From contig JAGKQI010000021.1 of assembly GCA_018806915.1 (NCBI GenBank), forward strand, positions 62,001 to 126,000: a DNA stretch of 64,000 nt. The letters run 5' to 3'. Below, in pieces: positions 9,859-20,566 of this stretch. Each line of letters opens with the position of its first letter. Position 1 is the first letter of the stretch. Source of the stretch: Phytophthora colocasiae. Lineage: Eukaryota; Oomycota; Peronosporomycetes; Peronosporales; Peronosporaceae. The position numbers were made by a program, and so were the translations under genes. The notes beneath the pieces were generated by a model, which saw nothing but the letters and a program-made list of their open reading frames with translations, was not told where the DNA came from and searched no databases.

Positions 9859-11172
9859 ATGCCCGGCCAGTTCGTTGACGTAGTGACTGTGGCCGTCGCG
9901 TCCCCGACAACGCTTGCCCCCAGTCTCAAGGATGTGGAGGAGCCTGTAGCTGTGCCTGTGGCTGGACGAGGAGGTCGTTCGCAGTCGCTTTCGACGTTGC
10001 CACGTCGTGCGTCCACTGCAAATGTCCTCACGGTGCAAAACAACCAGTATGATACCTTCACGGAGGAAGAGGAGATCGAGTTTCATAGCCAGCAACGCGC
10101 TCGACATGCACGTCGTGCGCTTAGCTCCGGAACAGGTAGCTCGCTGAGTCTGTTACAGGAAGAACTAGGCTACCCACGTCGTGCCCGTGTGACTGTGGAC
10201 AGCCACAGACATCGACGTGGATCACTTTTGGAGACGGCACTGGAGAACACAATGGCGAAGAGAAAACACAGCACCAGTCACGGCAGCAGCCACGAGATTC
10301 ACAGCAGTTCCAGCAGTAATTCAAGTCATTGCACAAGCGACCTGCCTCGAGCACAGTCGGTGCCTGAACCAGAAGCAGAGAATCAGATCCATTGCCAAGG
10401 ACGCAGTTGGACATTTAATTCTACAACATCGCCACGCAGTGAAGCAACAGGAGAGATCAAGGGTGCACTGGACGACGAAGAGGAAGAGAACTTTATGAAC
10501 TACCGCAGCGCGTCCGTGACAGGTTACAGTCGTGACACCGACGGTGTCGTCTACTATGAGGTGATCGTACGCTCCACTGCACACGGCCCGTTGTCGGCAT
10601 ACAAAGTGCGACGTCGTTACTCGGAGTTCCGAGATCTGCACATTCAATTGAGCAAGGTTATGCCAGTGTCACACAAGAAATTAGCGTCCGTCACAGCCAT
10701 GGCCAGTATCAGTGATGAGAACAGCAACAACGAGGATGAGGATGCAGCGGTTGGTCTCCGATTTTCGATCACAGATTGCGGTGAGGACAGCGAACCGACA
10801 TTGCCCCCTCTACCTGATAAAGGCGGTGTGTGGAGCTACTTGCAGTTCGACAGCATTCCTCTACTGGAGCGACGGGCGAAATACTTTCATGCTATGATGG
10901 TGGCTGCACAACGACACCCGGCAGCTCGAGCTAGTCGTCTGCTTAACGATTTTGTCGGTACACCACCCGATCTCGTGTCCCTGCACTCCAGTGTCGAGAA
11001 CAGCTATGTGAGCTTGAACCGGTTCGCAGCGCCCAAGCTGAGCTTTGATATTGAGATTCAAGAGAGGAAAGAGAAGGCCAAGAGCATCCGTCGACGACGC
11101 AGTTCCATCAAGCGCCAAAGCTTCACCGGTTCGCTTGACGCCAGTTTCAACAGCCCACGCCCGTCGCAGTAG
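9859..11172 (+). CDS. PX-domain phosphoinositide-binding protein
   Basis: A 437-residue intronless protein starting MPGQFVDVVTVAVASPTT; this is the first ATG after an Inr element. The N-terminal ~200 residues are low complexity, rich in Ser, His and Arg, with basic patches. From about residue 212 a PX fold is recognisable: the domain opens near YRSASVTGYSRD, carries the RRYSEFRDLH signature whose Arg contacts the 3-phosphate in the family, and after a Ser/Asp/Glu-rich insertion continues with LPPLPDKGGVW, LLERRAKYFHAMM and a final LLNDFVG helix. PX proteins bind PtdIns3P-type lipids on endosomes, so a sorting or trafficking role is likely. The C-terminal tail is strongly basic (KSIRRRRSSIKRQ). 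No second domain (BAR, kinase, SH3) is visible. Confidence 0.85.
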   Translation: MPGQFVDVVTVAVASPTTLAPSLKDVEEPVAVPVAGRGGRSQSLSTLPRRASTANVLTVQNNQYDTFTEEEEIEFHSQQRARHARRALSSGTGSSLSLLQEELGYPRRARVTVDSHRHRRGSLLETALENTMAKRKHSTSHGSSHEIHSSSSSNSSHCTSDLPRAQSVPEPEAENQIHCQGRSWTFNSTTSPRSEATGEIKGALDDEEEENFMNYRSASVTGYSRDTDGVVYYEVIVRSTAHGPLSAYKVRRRYSEFRDLHIQLSKVMPVSHKKLASVTAMASISDENSNNEDEDAAVGLRFSITDCGEDSEPTLPPLPDKGGVWSYLQFDSIPLLERRAKYFHAMMVAAQRHPAARASRLLNDFVGTPPDLVSLHSSVENSYVSLNRFAAPKLSFDIEIQERKEKAKSIRRRRSSIKRQSFTGSLDASFNSPRPSQ

Positions 11173-11638
11173 GCTTCAAAAAGCAATTCCCCGCCAAACG
11201 CGAGACGTTCTTCACACTCATCACCCAGCTACTCGGAACCGTTTTGGATTTTTATTTTTTCTCGTCGTTGCCATCCTGTTGTTCGTTTCCTGGTGTTTCT
11301 TAGTCGTATCTTAGTCTGTAAATTGTCAAAAAGAAAAATAACGAGTGAGTTGGAAGATATTCGTCTTGTCTGCTATGTTTCCCTCCGCGACATGGAGAAC
11401 GTTACGACTCGAGTCCACATGAACCTGCAACGACAAAAGAAGGTTGGTTTCTTGACTTCTGCAATGGTTTTGTACCTACGAAGCGGTTCGACTCTGTATT
11501 CGGTGGTCTATTAAGTCGAGAAGCAAGGGGGTCAGCACTCGATCTGTTTGTCCAGCACCCACTGCCCCTCGAACGGCTGTCTACACGTATCCATTAGGCG
11601 AAGAGTCGAACAAAACCGAGTAAAAGCTACCTGTCACC
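11173..11638. other. Convergent 3' intergenic region
   Basis: About 470 bp between the convergent stop codons of the PX gene and mL46. It is T-rich near 11230-11330 (likely 3' UTR); nothing else recognised. Confidence 0.5.
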
Positions 11639-12520
11639 TTACGGCGGCACCATCTTCTGGATGTAGCTGGCGATCTCTGGCTCAAGGTACTCGGACAGCT
11701 CATCCCGGGTTACCCAGAGGTAGTCACTAGCCTTGTCCTGGTTCAGTGCCACATCTCCGTACACGTACTTAGACTTGTAGAAGAAAACCTTGGTGCCATC
11801 GTACTCGGAGTCATTCTCGTGCAGGTACTGGACGTATCCCGTCGGTGCAAAACCCACAGGCACTGCGTCAATCTCGTCACCCACAGTCTCACTCACGTGT
11901 CGGAGCGCCGCATCACGCATTTTCTCAGCATCCTGCTTCTCACCCAAAGGGAAGAACCACGGGTACTTGGCGTCCTTCTGGTCGTTCTTCACCAGCAAGA
12001 ACACACGGCCCTTAAGTGCACGGTTCAATGACTTGCGGTTGTCGTTAGCATCGTCCTCCGTCTCACGTGGGGCCAAAGTGAAGCCAGCACCCACGATCTC
12101 ATCGGGATACTCTTCAGCATTAGGCCACGGGGCCTCTTCGGGCGTGATGTGCCTGGTACCGGGCTCCATGAACCAGAAATCGTCCTCAAGTCTTTGATCC
12201 TCACGCAGAGCCTTTTCGTGCTGCATCACCTCAAAGTCCATCTCCCAGTCCTTCAGATCGGGCTGAATGACAGGCAAACGCTCGAGGACGCCAGCGCTCA
12301 ACACACGCCACTTCTTACCATCGTCCACGGGCGGCGACACGAGGAAGTTCTGGCGCTGAGCCCTCTGACGGGGCTGTTGACGCGGCGGAGGCGGATTGCG
12401 CTTACGCTCCTCGATTTTGGCCTTCTGACGCCAAGTCAAGCGCTTCTTCTGACCGGAGGCGAAGGTACGCAGCTGCTGTGCGCCGGAAGCGCGTGTCAAG
12501 CCGCCACGGAGCGCGAACAT
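11639..12520 (-). CDS. MRPL46: Mitochondrial ribosomal protein mL46 (Nudix-like fold)
   Basis: A 293-residue protein of the large mitoribosomal subunit. The start chosen is the ATG at 12520 (MFALRGGLTRASGAQQLRTF), giving an Arg/Ser/Ala-rich amphipathic presequence typical of mitochondrial import. A basic Pro/Gln-rich linker follows, then the family's conserved parts: a helical segment around WEMDFEVMQHEKALREDQ, a WFFPLGEK core where Nudix enzymes have their substrate strand, ALRHVSETVGDE in place of the Nudix box helix, and the C-terminal DYLWVTRDELSEYL signature. Catalytic Nudix Glu residues are not preserved, as expected for a structural ribosomal protein. Length and layout match eukaryotic mL46. 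Confidence 0.88.
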   Translation of the reverse strand: MFALRGGLTRASGAQQLRTFASGQKKRLTWRQKAKIEERKRNPPPPRQQPRQRAQRQNFLVSPPVDDGKKWRVLSAGVLERLPVIQPDLKDWEMDFEVMQHEKALREDQRLEDDFWFMEPGTRHITPEEAPWPNAEEYPDEIVGAGFTLAPRETEDDANDNRKSLNRALKGRVFLLVKNDQKDAKYPWFFPLGEKQDAEKMRDAALRHVSETVGDEIDAVPVGFAPTGYVQYLHENDSEYDGTKVFFYKSKYVYGDVALNQDKASDYLWVTRDELSEYLEPEIASYIQKMVPP

Positions 12521-12662
12521 CGGCAGGAAGAGCAAAGGTTAGTAGATGGCGTGTGTGGCTCAGGTAGCACTATTACCGTTTAAATATTGGTATTACCGGT
12601 ATATTTGTGTACCACATAGATGTTGGTTTCTGTGACGTGTGAAAATTAACATGGCTACATCG

Positions 12663-13629
12663 TCATGGTTCTTTGTTGAACAGCGGATGGTTGTACCGAC
12701 CTGGAACCTTGGCGCCTGCTTCAGTAGTTTTAGATCCGATAACAGTAACGATATTACGACGAGCATCGGAGCTAGCTGATCGAGCGATTGCAGGAGCACT
12801 ACGATGGTCTTGTATACCTTTTGTCCAAGAGTCGATCTCCAATCGATCCTGCTCGCTAAATAGCAGACGGTTGCGTGTACTGAGAGCTAGTACACCTTCG
12901 ACAATTGTGACGGCCCATGATACTTTCAGTTTGCTGTAAAGTGTGCGCAGAAGCGGCATCAACTCGAAATGCAGTCGTTGCGCTCGTTTCTCCTCGTCTT
13001 GATCCACTCTAGCACTCATTATCTCTTCAAACCTTTGCTTCACCACCTTCGCAGCCTTGTTAAACTGGTACGTCTCATCCGTAAAGAGTTGTGCATGTGT
13101 GATGGCAAGGAACTTCCACGTATTCAACTTCTGCTCTCGCTCGATCAATTCATCACCCTCAACGTTCAAAACCACTTCACGTTTTGCATCCAGCGTCTCA
13201 ATAAGCGTCTGAAATTCCTTCTTGCCGCTCAAAATTGTGCTTTTCTCATTGATCACCTTCGTCAATGTCTTCATAAAGAGCCCACTCGATTCAGCTGTCA
13301 GCTGATCCGACATTAATCTGCAGAATAATCCACTAGCTTTGGCAAACTTCTTGTCCACCAACTACAAACATCACCATATAAACCCAACAATGAGTTAGTA
13401 AAGGATACTATATCGTCGAAGTGTGCATTGACACATAACACACCATATAACCCTCGAGCTTTGCCAACGTCAAGGGCAGGTCAAGTGGCTTCTTCTCCAC
13501 TTTCTGACGCTTCACCGCATCATTCTTTATCACACTATCATCCACCTTCTTGTTCTTCTTCTCTTCCTCTTCTCGTTCTCGTTTCGTCTTCTTGGGCACC
13601 TTCAAGCCGCCATACAAGTCTCCCTCCAT
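12663..13629 (-). CDS. Lys-rich two-exon protein, family not recognised
   Basis: Two exons joined by an 82-nt intron: exon 1 13629-13444 (start ATG GAG GGA GAC), intron 13443-13362, exon 2 13361-12663; total 294 residues. The intron begins GTGTGT, ends TTTGTAG and has a perfect TACTAAC branch site. The N-terminus is highly charged (KKTKREREEEEKKNKK), looking like a nuclear or nucleolar targeting region. The rest is mostly alpha-helical without membrane segments: a KLEGYMLVDKKFAKA helix across the splice junction, then LIETLDAKREVV and LMPLLRTLYSKLKVSW. Organisation suggests a nuclear, perhaps ribosome-biogenesis-type factor, but that is only a guess from composition. An ATG-to-ATG gap of about 110 bp separates it from the divergent ankyrin gene. 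Confidence 0.72.
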
Positions 13630-13738
13630 CACGAATTAAAAATATATCAAAATGTAGCCATTTTTATCTCTTTAATCTCTGATTGGTCAAAATATCAAAT
13701 TCAGTTTTGTCTACGCGTAAGACGCTCATACTTCGACT

Positions 13739-14449
13739 ATGAAGCCCATCGACTCCACGACGCACGAGTATGCGCGCCTTAACGTGGGCGTCTCCGCTCC
13801 TGGACGGATGCAGATCCGCCCATTAGCTCTGGCTCTGGCTGTTGTCGTTGTGTTCGTCGTGGTTTTCCTCGTGGCTGCGTCCTCGTACCAGAAACAACAA
13901 GTTCAGGTTTTGGCTCGCAAACTTTTACGTAAAAAGCGTAAATCCGTCGCAGAAGAAGACCGAGGCAGTGCTGGTGGGGTCCACCCAGTATCGGATCTCC
14001 CAGGTTTTGCACGACAAGCGGCTGAGTCTGGCAACGCGCGTGTCGTGAAGCGTTGGGTCCATTCCACAGACCGGAATGTGGACGCTCGTAGTTCCGAGAA
14101 CCTTAGCGCGTTGCATTACGCTGTACGTGGAGGCCACAATGAGTGTACGAGGCTGTTACTGACGGCAAATGCTGACCCGAACGCTATGGATGAGCGTAGT
14201 ATCACGCCGTTGCATCTAGCAGCGTTGGGTGGACATGCGCTCTGTGTGAAGCTGTTGCTGGACCACCACGCTGATCCGTTCCGAGAAGATGTGGATCACC
14301 ACACCCCGCTGTACATTGCAGAGCAAAGTGGCAACATTGGATGTGCCCGTCTCCTGCAACGAGCCATGGCCAAAGCGGCCGTGCAAGACGACGCGTCCGT
14401 TACGCTACGTGCTGGTGCTAGTACTGCACGTGTGGACAATGCGGTGTAA
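13739..14449 (+). CDS. Ankyrin-repeat protein with one N-terminal membrane span
   Basis: A 236-residue single-exon protein. Residues about 27-47 (LALALAVVVVFVVVFLVAA) form a strong transmembrane helix followed by a basic stop-transfer segment (RKLLRKKRK), so the bulk should face the cytosol. Three ankyrin repeats follow: ENLSALHYAVRGGHNECTRLL, then SITPLHLAALGGHALCVKLLL, then HHTPLYIAEQSGNIGCARLL. These are protein-interaction repeats; nothing in the sequence identifies a partner. The start ATG at 13739 lies ~110 bp from the divergent Lys-rich gene, implying a shared bidirectional promoter. Confidence 0.85.
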   Translation: MKPIDSTTHEYARLNVGVSAPGRMQIRPLALALAVVVVFVVVFLVAASSYQKQQVQVLARKLLRKKRKSVAEEDRGSAGGVHPVSDLPGFARQAAESGNARVVKRWVHSTDRNVDARSSENLSALHYAVRGGHNECTRLLLTANADPNAMDERSITPLHLAALGGHALCVKLLLDHHADPFREDVDHHTPLYIAEQSGNIGCARLLQRAMAKAAVQDDASVTLRAGASTARVDNAV

Positions 14450-14495
14450 GAAGTCGTTAAAAGAGCAAATAAACGTCTCAAAATCGTCCAGATTT

Positions 14496-15794
14496 CTATA
14501 GTTTCGAGTCGCGACGAGCTTCGAACATGGCAGCAAGAGCGTCCACCAGTAGATCCACCTCGTAGCGAGTGTTGTCGGCGTGGATGACGATACGAAAGCG
14601 TTCGGCTCCTTTCGGTACAGTAGGTGAACGGATAGGGATCACACGGATACCCATCGCGTTCATCTGTTTGGAGGCCATCAACACGCGGTGGTTGCCTTCA
14701 AATACGACGCCTTGGATAGGGGAGTCACTGGCAAGCAGTGCATCACCTGGGATACTGGAGTTGCTGCTTACTTTTGCCTTGAAGTATTCCACCAGTTGAA
14801 GCACATGATGACGTAGATCATTTGCTGTTGAAGTGGCACAGAACTCGTGTGCTCCAATGACAGACACGAGCTGGTCGAATGGGAACGCTGTGGTGTAGAT
14901 GAAGGACCGCGCGTAGTTGACCAAATAGTCGATTAGCACTTGAGAGCCACACACAACAGCTCCATGACAGCCCATGGCCTTTCCAAAGGTGTGAACGCGG
15001 CAAGCGAAAGTATTCGGATACTTGTTCTCGAGACCGAGTTCACGTACAACACCGGAACCTTGAGGGCCGTATACACCAGTACTATGAGCTTCGTCGACAA
15101 TGAGGAAGGCGTCCATCCGTTCACAAAGGGCAGCCATTGTATCCAAAGGAGCGAAATCTCCATCCATTGAATACAAAGACTCAACCACCACATACACACA
15201 GGGTTTGTGTGCATCATCTCCGTTGGTAGAAGGTGAATAGTTCCGTAGTTTACGTTCCAGGTCTTCAACATCATTGTGTCGGAACGGAAAAGACCGGTCG
15301 TTGGCGTAAGCACGACTCAGTCGGATCCCTTCGTGGCAGGAATTGTGCACCAGTTCGTCGTACAGAATCACATCCTCAGCTTGAGGAATGCAAGACATAA
15401 CGCCCACATTGGCCGCGTACCCTGAGTTGAACAGCAGTGCAGCCTCACTGATCAAAATGTTAGTCAAGAGCTCCTCAAAACTCTCAATTTCACCTCCCTA
15501 CCTGTTGTAAAACGTTGCCAATTCCTTCTCCGTCCGCATAAATAACTCCGAATTGCCTGAAATCAGTCGTGAGCCTGTAGCTCCCAGCATATGCGTGTGT
15601 TGGCTCTGCAATTCCTTCTGACGAGTCTTAACCAGCTCCTTTAACGGCTCCGAACGAGCGAAACCCAAGTAATCATTCGAGTAAAAGTCCACCGCAGTGG
15701 GGGCATTCTCATCCGGTACCTGTAGAGTGCGTAAAGTTCCTACAGCGCGACGACGGGCCAACGCACGACCAAGTTTCTCGTCCACCCGCGTCAT
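14496..15794 (-). CDS. PLP-dependent alpha-oxoamine synthase (8-amino-7-oxononanoate synthase-like)
   Basis: Two exons, 15794-15502 and 15447-14496, separated by a 54-nt intron (GTAGGG...TTGACTAACA...CAG); the junction codon reads AG|T (Ser) inside YNSEAALLFNSGYAAN. Product 414 residues, the usual family length. Family features: FYSNDYLGFA and LGATGSRLISGNS at the N-terminus, the Asp of VDEAHSTGVYG that contacts the pyridine nitrogen, and TFGKAMGCHG holding the Schiff-base Lys near residue 253. The family condenses an amino acid with an acyl-CoA; BioF (Ala + pimeloyl-CoA, biotin route), glycine C-acetyltransferase and ALA synthase share the fold. The SNDYLG opening and lack of a long N-terminal extension favour BioF-like, but substrate cannot be fixed from sequence. 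No mitochondrial presequence is evident. Confidence 0.85.
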
Positions 15795-16064
15795 TGACAC
15801 AGCAACTTGTCAAATGATGACGTACGTTGAATGATTTGGAGCAGATCAATGTGGGCCACACAATTTATGTAGGTTATAGAAAAAAAGAGAATAAACAAGA
15901 AGAAGATTCTCCATCATGACACCGGGAACATGTTGATTTTCTTTACCAGCTTTGATGTCCATGAAAGTCCAACAGTTCCCCATTTGGGGCTGACGAGTGT
16001 ATAGTTAACCGTTGCAGGAAGAGACGCGACTCGTAGGAAATCCCTCACTTTCGGTTTCGAGACG

Positions 16065-19022
16065 ATGGCGAGCAGGTTGGAGCTCTTCTTGTTGGAATTT
16101 TATCTGCGAGATTTTAATCGGATTTTCTTGTAGTACGTACGACCAACGATGGCAGGAAGCCATGTCAGAGCTCAATGAGCAGGTTCATATCGAGGATCAT
16201 ACGCTTGGTGACGGCCAGGATGGATCTACGAACGAACCGGTTAGTCTCTTTTAAAAACTTGTAGCCATTTGCAAAAAAAAAAACTAAGTAAGTGTTCTAT
16301 CTTGTAGCCGCCACAAGCCTCGATAGTCGAGGCTTTCCAGCACTACGCGTGTCTGTACATCAAGTACATTCAGATCTTGTCTCGGTTGTCCGAATGTTAC
16401 GACCAAATGGTCCATCCGCAGAAACGAATTGATGTCAAACAAGTGATCGAAGTAGTAGCCACTCGAGTGGTAGAACTGAAACACCTCCTGGTCAAGTGGA
16501 ACCCTCCCAATCCGGACGTCATGACGCAGCCTGAACGCAGTTTCCCGTGGGAATATGTCAATTTAGACGATATCTTAGTGGATCTCAAACTTCCTCCAGA
16601 AACCCTGGAAGTTCCAGTACCTCAGTCGTTCCTCGATGATCAACAAGAGGATCTTTTACGTCGTGAACGACTGGTTAAAGGTTACATGAAACTCAAACAT
16701 GGTGTGGATTCTATCCCTTTGGATGCTATCAAAGTGGCACAAGCAGCTTTAGCTGGAGGTATGGGCGTTTTATCACTAGACGAAGCGATTGCAATCATTC
16801 AACGCAACGAACGCGGTCGTCAAGGACGTCAACGTGGTTTACTCGTGCAGGAACTACGCGAAGAGGAACGTCAACGGAAACTCTACGAAGCTGCACAAGG
16901 AGCTCCTGAGATGGACCCGGACATCGCTGCTGCGAACATCCAACGGATGTTTCGAGGCTTCTTCTCACGTGCAGCAGCAGCTCGTGAACGGGATGAAGAA
17001 CTCGTTTTCATCGGTATGAAAGCTCCTGCTACAGATCGCTCTGCTCTTGAGAAACGTCTAGCAGATGCGCGTCTTCAACGTCGAAGTGAACAGATTGAGA
17101 AAAAAGAAGAGTACGAACGAGCACTGATCGAGTTGCATGGAGTGGTTACGAATGAAGAAGGGCCGTTCATGAAGGAGAAGATGCTTGAAGAAAGACGACG
17201 CTGGATCACGGACGTCATGGCTACAGGTCAACTACCTGAAGATCTGAGTGGCTTTTACGCAGCTTTAAATGGTAAATCACCTGAGGAGTTAGCTAAAGCT
17301 CAAGCGAAAGAAGAAGAGGAAAAAGCGAAAACCGCAGACAAGAAGGGGGCAAAAGGAGCGAAAGGTAAGAAAGAAGACAAGAAAAGTGCTAAAGGAGCCA
17401 AAGGGAAGGGCAAAGACGCTAAGGAACAAGTGGAAGAAGCTCCGGAGAAGCCTCCACCGCTCACAGGGCCATCCGAATTGTGCAAGAAACTTGCAGGTGG
17501 AGTTTCTCAATACGAAAAAGTGTGGCTTGAACGAGAAGAACTGGACAATTTCTACCAGAAATATGATGTCGCATTAGCAAAAGACGTCGTTCGCGGGCCT
17601 GTCGAAGTCCAAGTCCGACAACAAGTGGATGAAATGTTGGTTCTACAACTGGTGAACATCAAGGCGCAACTCGAAGCTGCAGCTTCATCAGGCAAAAAAG
17701 GCAAGAAAGGGAAGAAGGGTAAAGGCAAAAAAGGTGGCAAGAAAGGAAAAAAGGGGAAAAAAGATGGCAAGAAGAAGGGCAAACCACTCCCAGGCGAGAA
17801 AATCGCCGAGTTGAAAGGCAGAGCACCCGATTCCTTCCTCAGTGTCTTGGTTGAACACCAAATTGTGCACGTGCCACGTCCTGGTGTTCGCGTCCGAGAT
17901 TTCGTCGGTAGCTTCAACTTCCTCGGTACAGTCTACCAGCATTGTGAGCGTCGTGACCGTTTTGGTAATTGGGTGCCTCAAGACCCGTCAGCAGCTCAAC
18001 TACGCCAATCTGTCACTGAATATGGTGTTTTACCATTGGGATCACCTTTTATTCGAGCTCGTACGCCTATTGTACGTTCGTTGATGCTGTATGGACCTCG
18101 TGGATCCGGTAAAACGATGCTGGTGAGTGCTTTAGCAAATGAAACAGGAGCTCTCGTGCTCAATCTATCACCTAGCAACCTCGTGGGCAAGTTTGCAGGT
18201 AAAACGGGGCCTACGAAGCTCGTGCACATGGCGTTCGTATTGGCGAAAGCTTCAAGTCTACAGCCAATTATCATTTACATGGATGACTGTGAACAGTTCT
18301 TCGCTGGTGGGGGCAAGAAGAGCAAATCTGCAGCTAATTCCGACGGTCCTGCTCGCTTCAAGAAGGACTTGTTACTGTACATCAAGTCGGCGTTAGAGCC
18401 TACAGATCGAGTGCTTGTTGTTGGGACTTCAGCGGATCCTGGAGCTGCCGAAGTGAAGGATCTACGCAACTTCTTTGACAAATTCTTGCACGTGCCGTAT
18501 CCGGACTACGCTTCACGTGTTTTACTGTGGAAACACGCTCTACGTTCTACCATTTCGGCTCATGCTGCAACGTCGGGATTATCTTCAGCTGCTACGGCTG
18601 CAGCTCTGGCTGTAGCTTCTTCGTCGTCGTCGACAGCAGGCTCAGGTGGTTCAGCGTCTCAACTGCAAGACCGTCGACGTCGAGAACCGATTGATATCTC
18701 GACATTAGCTCATATCTCGGAAGGTTATTCTTCAGGTAGTATTGTGCGTGCAGTGGAGAACACATTGACACCACGTCGTGTTGAGTGTTTGGAGAAGCGT
18801 CCGCTACGTGAAGAAGAGTTCCTTGGTGCTCTATCGCGCCAGACAGCTACATTTGCAGAGGATCATGAGAAATTCAAAGCTTTCACGGCTGTGATCACTG
18901 GACTGAAGGACACGCGTGACAAGATCCGCAAGGCTGCAGCAGATGCTCTGAATCCAGACGACAAGAAGGACGGCAAAGGCAAAGGTAAAGGAGATAAAAA
19001 GGGAAAGAAGGGCAAGAAGTGA
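16065..19022 (+). CDS. DRC11: DRC11 / IQCA1: IQ and AAA domain protein of the flagellar nexin-dynein regulatory complex
   Basis: Three exons: 16065-16075, 16134-16239 and 16308-19022, with 58- and 68-nt introns ending CTTGTAG; total 943 residues. The tiny first exon gives MASSTYDQRWQEAMSEL, matching the N-terminal pattern of this family. Then come SRLSECYDQMVHPQKR, typical of IQCA proteins, an IQ motif near residues 243-266 (ANIQRMFRGFFSR), a long Lys/Gly-rich linker (about 360-400 and 500-535), and an AAA domain with Walker A GPRGSGKT near 634 and Walker B-like IIIYMDDCEQ near 690. The second Walker B acidic residue is altered (DD-C-E), as is common in this poorly hydrolytic group. The protein links dynein arms on axonemes; its presence fits an organism with flagellate zoospores. 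The tail is again Lys-rich. Confidence 0.9.
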
Positions 19023-20057
19023 CAAGATGATCTACTTACTACTACGGACGATATGCTTTGAAATGTTATTGTTGATTCGGATCTGAGGATTTGAAACTCA
19101 TGTTGAAGCGGGCATTCAGTTGACTCACCGAAATCGACCATCGGAAGTTTCGATTCGGAACACAATAGGCTCTTGCTTCAGCGTTAGTGGAAATGTTTCT
19201 CGTCAATATCAGCAGTAGCTACTAGCTAGGCTCTCATATCTACTGCACTTTGCACCGGGAGCTCTACATGCTGGCAGACCCTGATGCTTCGTGACTCCGA
19301 CTCGGCTGAAGGTGTCGGCTGCCGTTCGAAAATCTGCCGTGCTGATTTGGTTCGGAAAAAAGTTCGCGGCGCGTTCCGGCATGGCGGGCCACCCGTTACA
19401 CCAACGCGTGGAGCTTCAATATCCTGGCAACGGTCGATCACTTGTCACTTGTATGGAGCGGTGTTGGAAGGCCGCTCCTCTCGAGCACGTCATTTCCTGG
19501 CTCGCGACGGTAACTCGCTCGGGGATCACGTGCTGGCTATGCTTGGATTAACACTGCCACGAGCAGCAGGTTGAGGCTGCTCGCTTAAACGGATCAGCTG
19601 TGCTTGAAGCAGTGTCTTGGAAGCGCTGTGAGTTGATACTGTTCTCTCTCAACGTCATCTTGCCAGTTCTTTAGCTTCACATTCAACGTTACAATGGAGG
19701 CCGGAGATTGTCGCGTGTGAACGGCATTGCCGTTTCTGGACTAAGGGCTGTACCCACTGAGTTTGTGGCTAACTGTGAGGTGATGTGAACTTCCTTGGCA
19801 AACGTTAGCTCCTTGTTATTGCAATGGCGATCGTTGACTGATGATCTTGAAGCAAGAAGAGTCTTCGATCCAGACTTAACTTGTGGCTACAAGGCCGTTG
19901 TGTGTCTGCGTGCTTTCTCATAAGGAAAGACGTTGTGGAAGTCGCCACCAACCGTCCATAACGTCTCTTCGATGAAAGCCACTTTACCCTCCGAGACTTC
20001 TTGGACATTAGTTGTTGTCATTCTTGAATTCCTGTCTGCATAGACGCGGAGCATGCC
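19023..20057. other. Intergenic region containing the left arm of an inverted repeat
   Basis: Apart from the repeat arm at 19243-19759 there is no supported gene. Frames inside the arm are shared with the right arm but have no recognisable domain. Confidence 0.6.
19243..19759 (+). repeat. Left arm of a ~0.52 kb inverted repeat flanking the HSF gene
   Basis: From CTGCACTTTGCACCGG to the GGGCTGTACCCACTGAG end this stretch is the reverse complement of 22436-22959 at roughly 95% or better over most of its length, with small differences concentrated at the inner end (19690-19759). It probably represents one copy of a dispersed repeat family; no TIR or target duplication was found at its own ends. 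Confidence 0.85.
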
Positions 20058-20369
20058 ATGTCGTGGACCTTGACACCAAGTGCGAACGCCGGTATGAACT
20101 GGCTTGGATACTCGACTCGCGAGGAGTTGGAAGCCAGCGGAATCCTGGATAAATGGGCGCAGCAGCAACATCAGAGCAGTCTTCTGCCACAACAACGCTC
20201 GTCGATCAAGTTGTGTCCGGGTTGCCAAGGCCATCGCATTGAAAAGGTTATGTACAATTCGATGATTCTCGAACAGAACTGTTCTGAGTGCGATGGAGAA
20301 GGTGTGGTTCGATCTCAAAATTCTGTCCAAGAAACAACTTCATCCCCAAAACGAGCTTCATCGGCTTGA
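20058..20369 (+). CDS. Small DnaJ-type cysteine-rich zinc protein
   Basis: A 103-residue frame starting MSWTLTPSANAGMNWLGY. The middle has two CxxCxG-type half-sites, CPGCQGHR and CSECDGEG, about 24 residues apart, which is the spacing of a single zinc site in DnaJ cysteine-rich and BSD2-like proteins; there is no J domain. The N-terminal half is helical and the C-terminus Ser/Thr-rich. It lies head to tail outside the HSF gene, inside the interval bounded by the two inverted repeat arms. Short length and lack of a recognised family keep confidence moderate; an unseen intron extending the C-terminus is possible. Confidence 0.5.
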   Translation: MSWTLTPSANAGMNWLGYSTREELEASGILDKWAQQQHQSSLLPQQRSSIKLCPGCQGHRIEKVMYNSMILEQNCSECDGEGVVRSQNSVQETTSSPKRASSA

Positions 20370-20566
20370 TAACGAACGGATTCAAGTCAAAAAGCTACGT
20401 GTTTACTTAGGTTTACTCTTGCTTTTCTCGAAATCGTGGCTGCTCTCGAACATGATACAAATACACGCTACGCCGGGGTTTTTTATGAGCTCTTCACGCT
20501 TGGTGTTGGTACGCACCCGTTCACAAGTTGACTGGGCGTGTTTTTAGAGATTCCATCTTGGTTGTT